Shown: in pieces, positions 32,430 to 42,600 of the stretch
Layout: each line of letters opens with the position of its first letter
How positions within the stretch are numbered: the stretch's first letter is position 1
Source: Climacium dendroides
Taxonomy: Eukaryota > Streptophyta > Bryopsida > Hypnales > Climaciaceae
Length of the DNA stretch: 64,000 bases
Reading direction: 5' to 3'
Assembly: GCA_950106755.1 (NCBI GenBank)
Contig: OX467091.1
Coordinates: 22,213,538-22,277,537, forward strand
Made by a program: the position numbers and the translations under genes
The notes under the pieces: generated by a model
Databases searched by the model: none
What the model saw: only the letters and a program-made list of their open reading frames with translations
Told to the model about the DNA's origin: nothing

Positions 32430-32701
32430 TCTTTATCTAAAATCATAAATCCATGTGGATTTATAATTTTTGTTTTGTGTTCAAGGCTCTTTAGTTTTGG
32501 GATGCCTTGCAAACCACAATTTAGTGATTCTTTTATACTTTAGAGTTCAAGTTACTTTTTCATATGTATGATCTTTATGTAAAATGGTACTACCTTATGT
32601 TGAGACAAGAGAAGCCAATGAATGTAGCATTTGAATCTAAATCAAGCGTTTTTACCTATTACCACCAAGACTTGGAGTGAAGCTCTTATAGAGTTGCAAC
32701 A
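32430..32701 (+). promoter_or_regulatory. Conserved 5' flank of dead kinase K5
   Basis: Matches the K3 and K4 upstream regions (ATGTGGATTTATAATTTTTG, TTTAGTTTTGG.ATGCCTT, TTATGTTGAGACA(G/A)GAGAA, ACCAAGACTTGGAGTGAAGC). It starts just after the nested MITE, which has displaced the more distal leader. Confidence 0.55.
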
Positions 32702-33970
32702 ATGGATGAATTTTACTTATATTTGAGCAATAGCCCCAAGCTTCAAATCCACACTTCTTCCACACCATCATCTAATTATCATGACAATGTTACAAAGTCT
32801 TTGGAGGGTCAAATTTCCACACAAACCATTGAAACTAAAATAGAGCACTCAAAAACTTATTGGAGTCAAGTATCAAAGATAAAGTTGCACGCGTACAATG
32901 AGGTGGAAGTGAGCAATGTGAAAGTTTTGTAGACTTTGCAGTTGCATCCCAAATGGGACACTTTCTTTTGAATCTTTGGTAAAGGTGGAATGGATGAGTT
33001 AGTGATGGGCCAAAAGTTTGTTGAAAGTAATCAAGTTGAGCTTTATAATGCAAAGATTCAATGGAATGAGCCATAGAGGAATGAAGTGAATTTGCAATGC
33101 AAAAAGAAGTAGGCTTTGAAGGTGTTCAAAAAAGAAACTTCATTACGACAATTGCAACTTCAATGGCCTCGTAGAATGCTCCAAACCTATGTGGATGATT
33201 TGGTATAGGCAAGATGTGGTAATCCTCCAAGAACTAGGTATCATTGTAATGGGTATTGCAAAATACTGTTGGAAGATGGCCAATTTGCATTCCTGATGGT
33301 GGAAGAACATAAAGATTTGCAACAATGGATTGATTGTTTCATATTGCTTTCAAAAATGAATTATTTGTTTACAAACATTAAAAATGTGGAAGCAATTATG
33401 TATAAAGTGACTTTGGGAATGGAGTGGTTGCATAATTGTGGCATTATTCATTGGGACCTCAAAGCATCTAATGAGCTTTGTACGTGTCGTGAATAGAAGG
33501 TGCTTGGGCATATTATGTGGCGGATTTTGAATGCTCCATTGGAGTTGTTGGGACAAGGTTCTTTAGGATTCCAAAAACATTGCAAGCATGCAAGGATTAT
33601 ATTCTTAGTGACAAGCTTGAATTGTTTACAAAAGAATCCGATGTCTATAGTTATAGGATGTTGTGTTATGAGATCTTGACAGGGAAGCTTCCATTTGAAG
33701 ACTATATACAAAATAAACTTAATCATGTGTTAGAAGGAGAAAGACCCAAGGTACTAGAGTATGTTGTTGGATGGATGCTAGAATTGTTTAAGAATGTGTT
33801 GGCAATCCAATCTTATTGATAGACCATCTTCTAAAAAAATATTGAAAATTTATTTAGATAATTCAAAAATGTTAAGGAAATGGGATGCTTGTAGAAAGAA
33901 AGTAGATACAGAAAAGGTGATGGGAATTAGTCATTCATTAATAAGAAGGCTCTCCATAGATTGAAGGAAT
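32702..33970 (+). pseudogene. Dead TKL-kinase copy K5
   Basis: Starts MDEFYLYLSNS at 32,702. Stops fall at about 32,930 (TAG, shared with K3), 32,968, 33,074, 33,108 and 33,207, with phase shifts near 33,490 and 33,790 (one extra T relative to the other copies in the ELL(R/K)(N/M)CW region). The catalytic motif reads IIHWDLKASN, so Arg of HRD is lost. ADFECSIGVVGT keeps DFE, but APE is changed to IPK. Clearly non-functional. Upstream and downstream blocks pair with those of K3. Confidence 0.85.
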
Positions 33971-34330
33971 TACTATAAGAAGTGCTACTAGTAGTCAATT
34001 TTATCTTGTGAGTCTTCTCATGGGTCGTTTTCCTAATTTAGGTTGTCTTTGTTTAAAAAGTATTTTTTAAGTATGTTTATGTATTTTTTTAAAATTGAAA
34101 GTTTGTTAGAACAAATCAAGTTAGAAATTGAGATCATGAAAGTTTATGCAAATTTCATTTTTTCCTTTATGGAACCGAGGTCTTCTAGGGAATTTAAAAT
34201 GTAATGACATAAAAGTCAAAATGTGTATGTTTTAACCTCAAGTGATATTGTAGGACAAATGAATGTATAGAAGAGAAAAAAATTTGTTATCTTGTCTTGG
34301 AAAGATAAGAGACCAATTCCTTGGATTGTT
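33971..34330 (+). repeat. K5 3' flank shared with K3
   Basis: Counterpart of 22,166-22,500; same landmarks and order. Confidence 0.6.
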
Positions 34331-34469
34331 AGCAAAAGAGTTTAGTTATGCATGAAGTGAGCAAAGATTGAAGACAAGGGGATTATCCAAGTGTGACCTT
34401 GATTACCCACATGTATGCGGATCTTCATGAATGGGTAAGAAGTTTGTGTAAAGTGTGCCACTCTAAATT

Positions 34470-34905
34470 ATTTAGGTTGTTTGTTTTGTTTGTTACATTG
34501 AGATCCCCTAAACTATGCATTCTTTGGTTGTGCGTAGTACAGTTGGAGAGCCCTCAATGAGGAGGGATGCACAGACTTTGTTTCGTGATGCTTGGACTCA
34601 TGGTTGAAAAGATATTGAATTTCGAAGTTTTTATGAATTAGAAAATTAGAAAATTGCTTTTACTTTTATTTTGACTGTGGCAATAGCATAGGGCACACTA
34701 GTTTGTTTTTAGATATCCATACCTCAAGTGAGACTATTTGTTTTGTTTTGTTTCTTATAGTGAGATCTCTTAGATTGTGCATCTCCCTGCTGTGTTCTTG
34801 GTACCGGTGGAAAGCTCTTTACAAAGAGGGATATACGGGCTTTGTTTTGTGGAATTCTGACTCATGACTGGAAAGACATTGAGTTTCAAAGTTTTTATAA
34901 GTTAT
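34470..34905 (+). repeat. Two R1 repeat units
   Basis: Units at 34,470-34,730 and 34,731-34,905 repeat the GAGATC, CTTGGTACC.GTGGAAAG and GGGCTTTGTTT landmarks. The second is cut by the 1-kb element that follows; its continuation (ATTGCAATAGCACATGGCACTCTAG-like) resumes at about 35,845. Confidence 0.65.
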
Positions 34906-35840
34906 CCCCTAAAGGACCAACCTTGTATTTTTGGCAACATAACTTTCTTGGGTAGGTACTTGTGAGTGGAGGTTTTAATTTTTTTCTTTGAAATTTTCAC
35001 ACATGTGGACGAGGAGTACGTTTAGGACCTAGTAATTTTCATAACTTTTGACTACATGGTTAAAAAGTTAGTGAGTGATATGTAATCTATTTCTCAACTC
35101 ACGCAAGTTGAACAAATTTAAAAAATCACTTTTTTCAAAAATAAAAATTTGAAATTGGTTCATTAAATTTATACATGTATAAAAAGCTTTGAATCATTTC
35201 ATTTTGATAAATGAGTCAAAATTTACGAGGAGTTTTAGTTTGCAGGTAGTTAGGTATTCTCTATTCTAAAGTAAACTTTGAAGTCCTTTTATATAACTCA
35301 ATTTTCAATATTTTTGGAAAAAATAAAAACATTAGGTGCACATCGTTTATTACAACATTACAACCATTGCGATTGGCATTTTTCAATTCTATACATAAAT
35401 TTTTATATAAATTTAGTATTTCAAATCATTCTCTACTTCTTTCTATTTTCTATTTTTTCCTATATGTTGTACAATTCCAAATGATCTAAAAAATTTCAAG
35501 CATGTAGCCAAATTGCCTTGAAGAATGAATCCAAAGAAACACAACCATTTTAAACATTTTTTTCATAATGATCTGACCTATGAAGTGCAATTGCTCAATT
35601 TTTTGTAGGGCCAAAAAATGGATTTTTGCCACTTCAAATGCTAATATCTTTCAACCTACATAGTGGAAATTTCCGAAATTTTTTCCACATATTCTCAAAC
35701 CAAAGCACTACAAGATCCTATGGTTTAGATGTGTCCAAAAATGATATTTTTCAAAAATTTGGTACTTGTACTAGAAATGACAGTTTTGGAGCATTTTTGG
35801 TGAGAACATAGTCAAAGAACTTTAGGGGTCAAACAATTAA
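34895..35840 (+). mobile_element. ~1-kb non-autonomous element, CCCCTAAAGG / TTTAGGGG ends
   Basis: Begins CCCCTAAAGGACCAA and ends CTTTAGGGGTCAA. It interrupts an R1 unit, which defines both borders. Flanking tetramers are TTAT and TCAA, each one change from TTAA. Relatives: 23,193-24,150 (minus), 57,255-57,900, and a deletion form at 53,202-53,322. No transposase frame. Confidence 0.65.
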
Positions 35841-35889
35841 AAAAAACTGCTTTTCTATTCACTTTGATTGTTGCAATAGCACATGGCAC

Positions 35890-36225
35890 TCTAGTGTAAC
35901 TCTCAAGATGAATGTCAACCGGTGCTTGTGCCGTGCATTCTTATCGCAGGGGGGTACAATTCATACCTGAAATCATAAGTTCTTCTCTCGTGAAGCACAG
36001 GACCAGTGCCGTTGTGTTTATAGTGAATAAATACAAGAATCTTGGAATAATTTCTTCACACAGCTTAGATATCTGTTTCATGACAAGTCTGTTATTTTTT
36101 ATTTCCTTCATTGGCTATCTCTCAAATCACAGCCCTCAACTGAATGAAGAGGAGTTTGTTTCCATTAATTTTACAATACTGACACTAGATTGAAGGTTGG
36201 CTGAGCAGCAACTAGATAATCTTAT
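35890..36225 (+). repeat. R2 repeat, second copy
   Basis: Counterpart of 22,680-23,015. The 93-codon frame inside it is not shared with the other copy. Confidence 0.55.
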
Positions 36226-36228
36226 ATA

Positions 36229-36689
36229 ACGTAAGACAGCCCATTGTGGTCAAATGACCCATTGTGGTCGCCTAAGAAATGACCCATTGTGATTTATTTT
36301 TAGGATGTGGGATGTGGGCAACAATGCATGTCTTACATGACAGCAATGGAGTGAACACTGACCTCTTTAAGAACTTCTGAGTTTTCAGTGTGAAGTCCAT
36401 TGTAAAAATTGACTTTTTTGGCCTTCCCTAATAGAAAATATTTTGACTGCATTAGGCAGTGAGATGAGCATTACAGATTCAGATTTTGTTGGTCTTAAGG
36501 TAGTCTACAGACTCTTTTGGGCTCAATGCTTTAGAAATTTCTAGTGAATTCATACTTTGTCAAAAAAAAAAAATTTCAATTGCACTTGCTGTTTCTCACA
36601 CTTGTACTAATGTGGGTTAAAAATTGAAAAATTTCAGCAACAAGATGATGCCAAACTCCTCATTCTGACCACAATGGGCTGGTTTACCT
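36229..36689. mobile_element. 461-bp MITE, AGCCCATTGTGG family, TA target
   Basis: Left end ACGTAAGACAGCCCATTGTG; inverted right end AGGTAAACCAGCCCATTGTG; TA lies outside both (36,227-36,228 and 36,690-36,691). Nearly the same element occurs at 60,469-60,897, with diverged or partial copies at 2,867, 37,998 and 38,687. Non-coding. Confidence 0.85.
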
Positions 36690-36694
36690 TAATG

Positions 36695-36900
36695 TGATGA
36701 GCTCTTTGAACAGCACTTTCATCTTCCTTTGCACTATTCCAGTGGATTCATGTCATGCTGCGAAAATAATTGAGATACTGCTCCACCAATAGAATCTGAA
36801 GTGCTTGGCATTCATTCACCTTGAATGTCTTGAAAATCGGCCAAGCCAATTCCTAAAAGTGGAGGTAAAAGTGGAGGTAAATCATGAGGCTAAGGTAGCC
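36695..36900 (+). repeat. R3 repeat, uninterrupted copy
   Basis: Reference for the interrupted copies at 1,955-2,620 and 25,165-25,500. Confidence 0.55.
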
Positions 36901-36964
36901 AAGCCTATTACCACCTTGATTTGCAATATGAATATTTAGGGTGCAACTCCCAGAGGGGCACATA

Positions 36965-37190
36965 TTTTGCAGTGGTATGTGCTTGTTTTACGAATCAAAT
37001 CCAAGTGGAATTATAATTTTTTTGACTAAAATTGCTTTTTTGTGAATTTTTGAAGTGGTTTGCCTTGAAATTACAAAGTTGTTCATAGAGTGGAGTCATA
37101 AATGTCCCATAGACAAACCATAACTACCTTTCTACGTATCCAATGGCACTTAAGTACTCATTAATAAAGGATTGATATGTTACTGCTTGC
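36965..37190 (+). repeat. R4 repeat, second copy
   Basis: Counterpart of 27,890-28,110. Confidence 0.5.
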
Positions 37191-37199
37191 TGACATTAA

Positions 37200-37760
37200 C
37201 CCCTAAATGTTCAAGGCCTCTTTTGAGCTAAATGTTCAAACCCTTTTTTGAGCTTCTAGGAATTTGCTTTAAATTGAACTAAATGCCAACATCATGATAA
37301 GTTCTATCAATTTTATTTGAATTATAACCATATAAATTCAAACTAAACATGTTAAAGATCGCATAGCAAAAGAAAACACAACAATATCACTTATGGATTG
37401 AAAGATTATAATTTTTGATCATGAGGGTGTTAAAATTGTGAAAGTGATTTGAGGTCTTTCAATCTTCTTTTCACATATCAAATCTAAAAAATTGTTCAAA
37501 TTAGAGGGCATAACATGTGTAAACCCTATCAATTTTTGGCTTCTCAAAGTCTACTCTACAATTTTCTTAAATGAATTTCTAATGTGATTTTTTTCTCCAA
37601 GTTATATTGTATTTGAAGCTCATTTCCAAGAACACTAGACTTCAAAAAGTTTTTTTCAAAAAATTTAAACTACTCAAAATAGTAAATTGGTTTAAGTTTT
37701 ATTTAACTTCAAAGTATTACTGACACTAGAATTTGGCACCTTGGCATGGGCATTTAGGGG
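37200..37760 (+). mobile_element. 561-bp element flanked by TTAA with CCCCTAAATG termini
   Basis: TTAA (37,196-37,199) then CCCCTAAATG at the left, and CATTTAGGGG then TTAA (37,761-37,764) at the right: a perfect 14-base inverted arrangement including the target. Relatives: 58,868-59,575 (plus, decayed ends) and 55,150-55,770 (minus). piggyBac transposons use exactly TTAA targets and start CCC, so a piggyBac-like MITE is the leading hypothesis. No coding capacity. Confidence 0.65.
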
Positions 37761-37997
37761 TTAATGCATTGATTTTGTAAGAAAATGAATAGATTTGTAT
37801 GATTTTCTTGATGGAATTGGGGTCAAAAGTAGGATGACAAAATGGGTAAGTGAATGGAATTGGATGGGTACAACATGTAGGATCGTTGAATTTACTCCAA
37901 TTGCAATTTCTTGCCTTGCAATGTAAGATTTCTTTCTTTCTTTCCTAGTCTGTATGATTTCAGCATGTTTCAACAACAAGTGCAAGTGAAAGTATAT

Positions 37998-38334
37998 TTT
38001 TTTTGACAAAGTATGAATTTGCTAGGAATTTTTCAAGTGTTCAATTCAAAAGAGTTTGTAGACTACCTCATAACCAACAAAATCTGAATCTGTAATGCTC
38101 ATCTTATTACATAATGCAGTCACAATATTTTCTATCATGGAAGGCCTATAAAGTCAATTTTTACAATGAATTTCACACTGAAAAGTTAAAAGTTCTTAAT
38201 GAGGTCACTATTCTTTCCATTATTGTCATATAAGACATGCATTGTGGCCCACATCTCACATATTGAAGAAAACCCACAATGGGTCATTTCCTAGGTGACC
38301 GCAATGGGTCATTTAACAGCAATGGGCTTTACCT
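37998..38334 (-). mobile_element. MITE of the AGCCCATTGTGG family, reverse, truncated
   Basis: Ends GGGCTTTACCT then TA at 38,335. The internal GTAAT..TTTTACAATGAA, GACATGCATTGTGGCCCAC and ACCCACAATGGGTCATTTCC match 60,469-60,897 in reverse. The far terminus is missing. Confidence 0.7.
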
Positions 38335-38686
38335 TATATCTCATTCGCACTTGTGGTGTTGTTGAAGCAGCAGAAGTACTTGCTTCATCTATGCATGGTC
38401 CAGTGCCATGAGCTACTCGTGACTAGCTTCGCTCTCTGAGGTTTTGGGTTTAGGGTTTGACAGCTTTAGCTGATGTTGTATGAATGGTGAGGGAACTCGA
38501 TGGAAACTCCGGAATCAGTCACCCCTGCCAATTTGGTGGCAGAATCTACACATTCATTTTCAGCATTCAAAGCCTTTTCTTTCCTCCATTATCAAGGAAG
38601 CTTAATTAGCTCATATTGAAGCAATGGTGATGATCATGTCGGATGCAAACATTGTATTTCTGGAACTGGGAAGCTGACAAATTTTA

Positions 38687-38905
38687 AGGTAGAACAGGCC
38701 ACTGAGGTCGAAAGACCCATATGGACTTCTAAGGAATGACCCCATTACGGAATTTTCTCAGTAAATGAGATTTGGGCCACGAGCAATGTCTTAGGTGACA
38801 TTAATGGAGTGATTCTTGACCTCATTCGGAACTTCCAACTTTCCGGCGTAAATTTATTGTAGGAGGTGACTCTTTTAAACCTTCCACCTTAGAAAATATG
38901 GTGAT
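38687..38905 (+). mobile_element. Fragment of an AGCCCATTGTGG-family MITE
   Basis: TA then AGGTAGAACAGGCCACTG at 38,685. Internal GACCTCATTCGGAACTTCC and GACATTAATGGAGTGA match the family. The right terminus is absent. Confidence 0.6.
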
Positions 38906-38929
38906 GGTCAAGCTTTCCACATTTGTAGA

Positions 38930-39465
38930 GACGTCAAAGCTTTCCAGAACCCTAATCCTATGTCACAACTTTCAATTTGTTGCGGGCAGTCTTAGTTGAA
39001 CTTGTTGCGCCTTGACTATGAACATTTGAGAGTCTTCATCACTTGCCGGGGTAAGGAGATTCTGAACCTATTGTGGCAAAGCTGAGATTGACCAAATTTT
39101 CTTTCACTAAAGTCCTACATTTGCTCATCGCTTGAGCTTGGATTTGAGGCAGCGGAGTGGGCGACAGCAACATCAATGGCAAGTGCGAAGGTGGCGCCAC
39201 GGGAGCTCCGAAGAAAACAGAATGAAGCGAAGGAGGTTGCAACGGAAATGGCGGCCGACCTCAGGCACAACCCAAGCAAAAATGGAGGTGAAAGACGCAG
39301 CTTACAATCAACACATAAATACTCTTTGCAAAACCTTCAATATCACAAAACCGGTACAGACCATATCCAGCTCTAGAACTGCCACCCACAACCATGCAAA
39401 GAGAGGGGGTCTACAGCTCATCTCACCGTAAGGGTTCTCCTAGAGGAGATAAAAAGCTCTATGAA
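38930..39465 (+). other. GC-richer tract with a leader-module copy
   Basis: 38,985-39,140 (GTTGCGCCTTGACT, CATCACTTGC, GTGGCAAAGCTGAGATTGACCA, GCTCATCGCTTGAGCTT) matches 11,860-12,040 upstream of kinase K2. After 39,140 short basic frames occur (RELRRKQNEAKEVATEMAAD), unidentified. It converges on the 3' end of the branching-enzyme gene. No kinase body follows. Confidence 0.4.
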
Positions 39466-39624
39466 GGCTACATACACCTTGGTTGCTGAAATAGGTGCAT
39501 GAGAGCAGACGTTTATGAAAGTACAAAAAACCAAGCTCACTACCCTCATACTCCTCAATATACATGGCAAAATGTATTTTACATTAAGAAATTATACCCC
39601 AATGATCCAACGCCCATCTCCACT

Positions 39625-39648
39625 TCATTCCAATACTTTGTAGTATAC
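39625..39648 (-). CDS. Branching enzyme exon 14 (terminal)
   Basis: Acceptor GATTGTAG, then VYYKVLE and TGA. A VYY-type ending straight after the SPSR segment is usual in the family, which supports this micro-exon. Confidence 0.8.
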   Translation of the reverse strand, partial: VYYKVLE

Positions 39649-42600
39649 CTACAATCACAAAAGAAGCTTTAAATTAGTGGCATGTTAGGGAGGTACCGGA
39701 TAGAAGAGGTAGTGTATAAAAAGGGATCTAACTATCAAACTATCATGTTCAATAGGAAATTCTAAGACGTCAACTTATAATGCAAAGAATATAAACATGA
39801 TGATATAGATGTGTCATATCTTGAGTACGTCTATTTGAATTCTAATAAATCCTCAAAAATTTAAACTAAGTGATAATAAACACTCATAAGAGGCAAATTT
39901 TGAGGGTCTATGAGTGTTGAGTCAAGCAGAAACCAAAGAGATGGTCATTATAATTCAAATAGCATGTTTCAAAGTGCCAAAATTGTGGTCAAGTTCACAA
40001 GGCTTCAAGAACGCGAAACAATTTAGATCCAAGGATTCGGTCAAGTGCCTAAACCCATGTCAATGTCACTGAATTCACCATTGTAATAAATAGAAAGATT
40101 GCTCACCTGGCAACTGCGACTGGGAGACATAACCATGAAGGAGTGAGGTCGGTTGTTGAAATTAGTCTCTGGCTTCCCGGGCTCTCCCTCGGGATTAGTA
40201 AAGTGATCAACATTGTGGTCCACCTACAAAATGAAAAAGGAATAGGAAACATGGATCAAGCGGTGCTCATATAGAATGGAATATTAAGACATTGATTTGT
40301 TGTCAAACAACTCTTTTCATCTGCACTTATCATCCATTGAAGGGCAATCTATGATAGAAATGAGTTTGTAAAAAGTCAAGTATTGTCCTAAGTTACATGC
40401 CAAAGAACCAAAACCAACATTCACACAACTCATGGACCTGAAATGAAAACCCCTAAGCTAGTAAGTTTAATTGCTTATGTCAACTCTTCAATTATCCCTG
40501 CTCAAAATGTGGTTGGCAATCAATGCTTACCCGGGAGTGACCTCCAAACTCCCCAGCATCACTATCCAAACAAATTCGATATTTACCAGGAACTTCACAG
40601 CCCACCTTCATCCTACATAGAATACAATTGCATGTAGAATGAGAAAACATCCACCCTCTGGAGTACCATTTTCTCTAATATCAAATCCATTGTACTTAAC
40701 CTAGGAAATGATGTACCGAGTATGAAACTCACTATCATGCTCTCATGACACACACTCTCACAATCATACTCTCACTATCATGCTCTAATGTCTCAAGAAG
40801 TTGCATAGTAAGGACTTCAACAAAAGTGTAAGGATGCTAGACCACCTTCCTTGAGTCCTACAAACCCAAAAGTACTCTTCTAATGCCTCTTACACATGTA
40901 CAAGGATATTGAGTGTCACAATGTTACAAAACTCAATATAGTCATAATCTCCCATTCCATTGTGTACACCTTACCCCGAGTATGTTCTGGTCGGATGGAA
41001 GTTAAAGACAAAGACCAAGTCTCCTCTTTCGAATACAATGAGCTAGAAATCACCCAAACACAGGTTTAGTGAGACACTCAAAAGAATTACAAAAGCAACC
41101 AATTCAATACTTTACACAAACACCATAGGTAATTCAACTCTTGAATTAAGAAATAGAAAATCCATTTTGGAAGTTCATAGCCAATAATAGGAACTTCAAC
41201 TGCAGTTTTGTTCTTTCTATTATTGATTTCTTCATCCTTCTGGTATAGTTCTCTATTTTCCTTTAAGCTTCCAAAATGATTCAATTCAACTTTTATACAT
41301 ATGAATACGGACACTTTTGATCATTTAGGCACCTTAGGGTTAATAATGATGAAAGTAAAGCAAAAATACTAAAAGGAGATTATCGTGTAGACATAGCTAA
41401 CGAAATCCCATGACATGACGTGCACAATTAAGCTTATGTAAGGGTTGCCTTTTTATAAGTTAAAACATTTGCATGAATCATGAGCATGAATCAGGTGCCT
41501 AAATGATCACTAGCTACTTTTGATCATTTAGGGCTATAAAAGATGAGCACGAGAGAGATTCCTGACCTTTTCTGTCTCACTTGTACAGGAGATGTACTGC
41601 TTTGAGGAACTCACGAATTGGAAGTCTTCAGCAAGTGCAATCATCGCTCTATTGAAAGCATTCATGAACTGTTAGAAGAAACATACCACTGTCAGAGCAT
41701 TGCAGAACCGTGTTCTCTGCTACAACCACACTGTTCAACCCTTTTAAGGACGACAGATTCATGATTTTGAAATTCTAATTTTGATTGATCATACTGTGAA
41801 AGGTATAAACTCCATGTGAAAAATCTTCATATCAGTAAATTGAGTGAAGAAAATAGCATGTGCAGGTTCAAAGAAATAATTATTTGAACAAATAGAAATC
41901 CTCATATTAACACTTCAAAACTGCTGAAAGTTCATGAGGCCAAAAAGTGGTCTTCTTCGTCCTTCAAGGGTTAAGGCTGGAATGTTCAACTAAAATCCCG
42001 CGTACTTTGAGATCTATGGTTTGCTCCAGAAGGTGTGGTAACATATGCAAAATAAAACTAGAGCGTGGCAAACTAGATGACATCACCAGCACCATTGAAA
42101 AAGATTATGATAAAACCTGTAAGGACCAAGAGCTCACTGTTTTAAAATGGCTAATTTGAGTGATCATATTGAGGAAAATATAACTCAAAAGGTGACAAAG
42201 TTTATATCCCCCAAATCAATGAAGAACATTGCATGTGATGGTCCAAAAATAGATAGAATTGACCAAAGAAAGTCCCATATGACCAAAGAAAGTCCCATAT
42301 GAAATATAAACAAGGGCAATATTTGGAATTCATGGTCCTTTTTAGAGGGCACACTTCCAAAAACATACCTTGTACCGGAGATGGTCCTGTTCCAAGAGGT
42401 CCCAACGCCTTCGGCACTTGTCAAATGACCAGTTATTGCCTTGTCTAGGGAAGTCAATCCACTCTGGGTGGCCAAACTGCAACTCGCAAACAAGCTCTTA
42501 ATTAGAAAAAGATAATATCTTCCATATGAAGACGAAGATTCTCTAGATATTTTATGGGGAAGAATAGGCACTAGCAAAAGACCTAGTATCTTACAATGAC

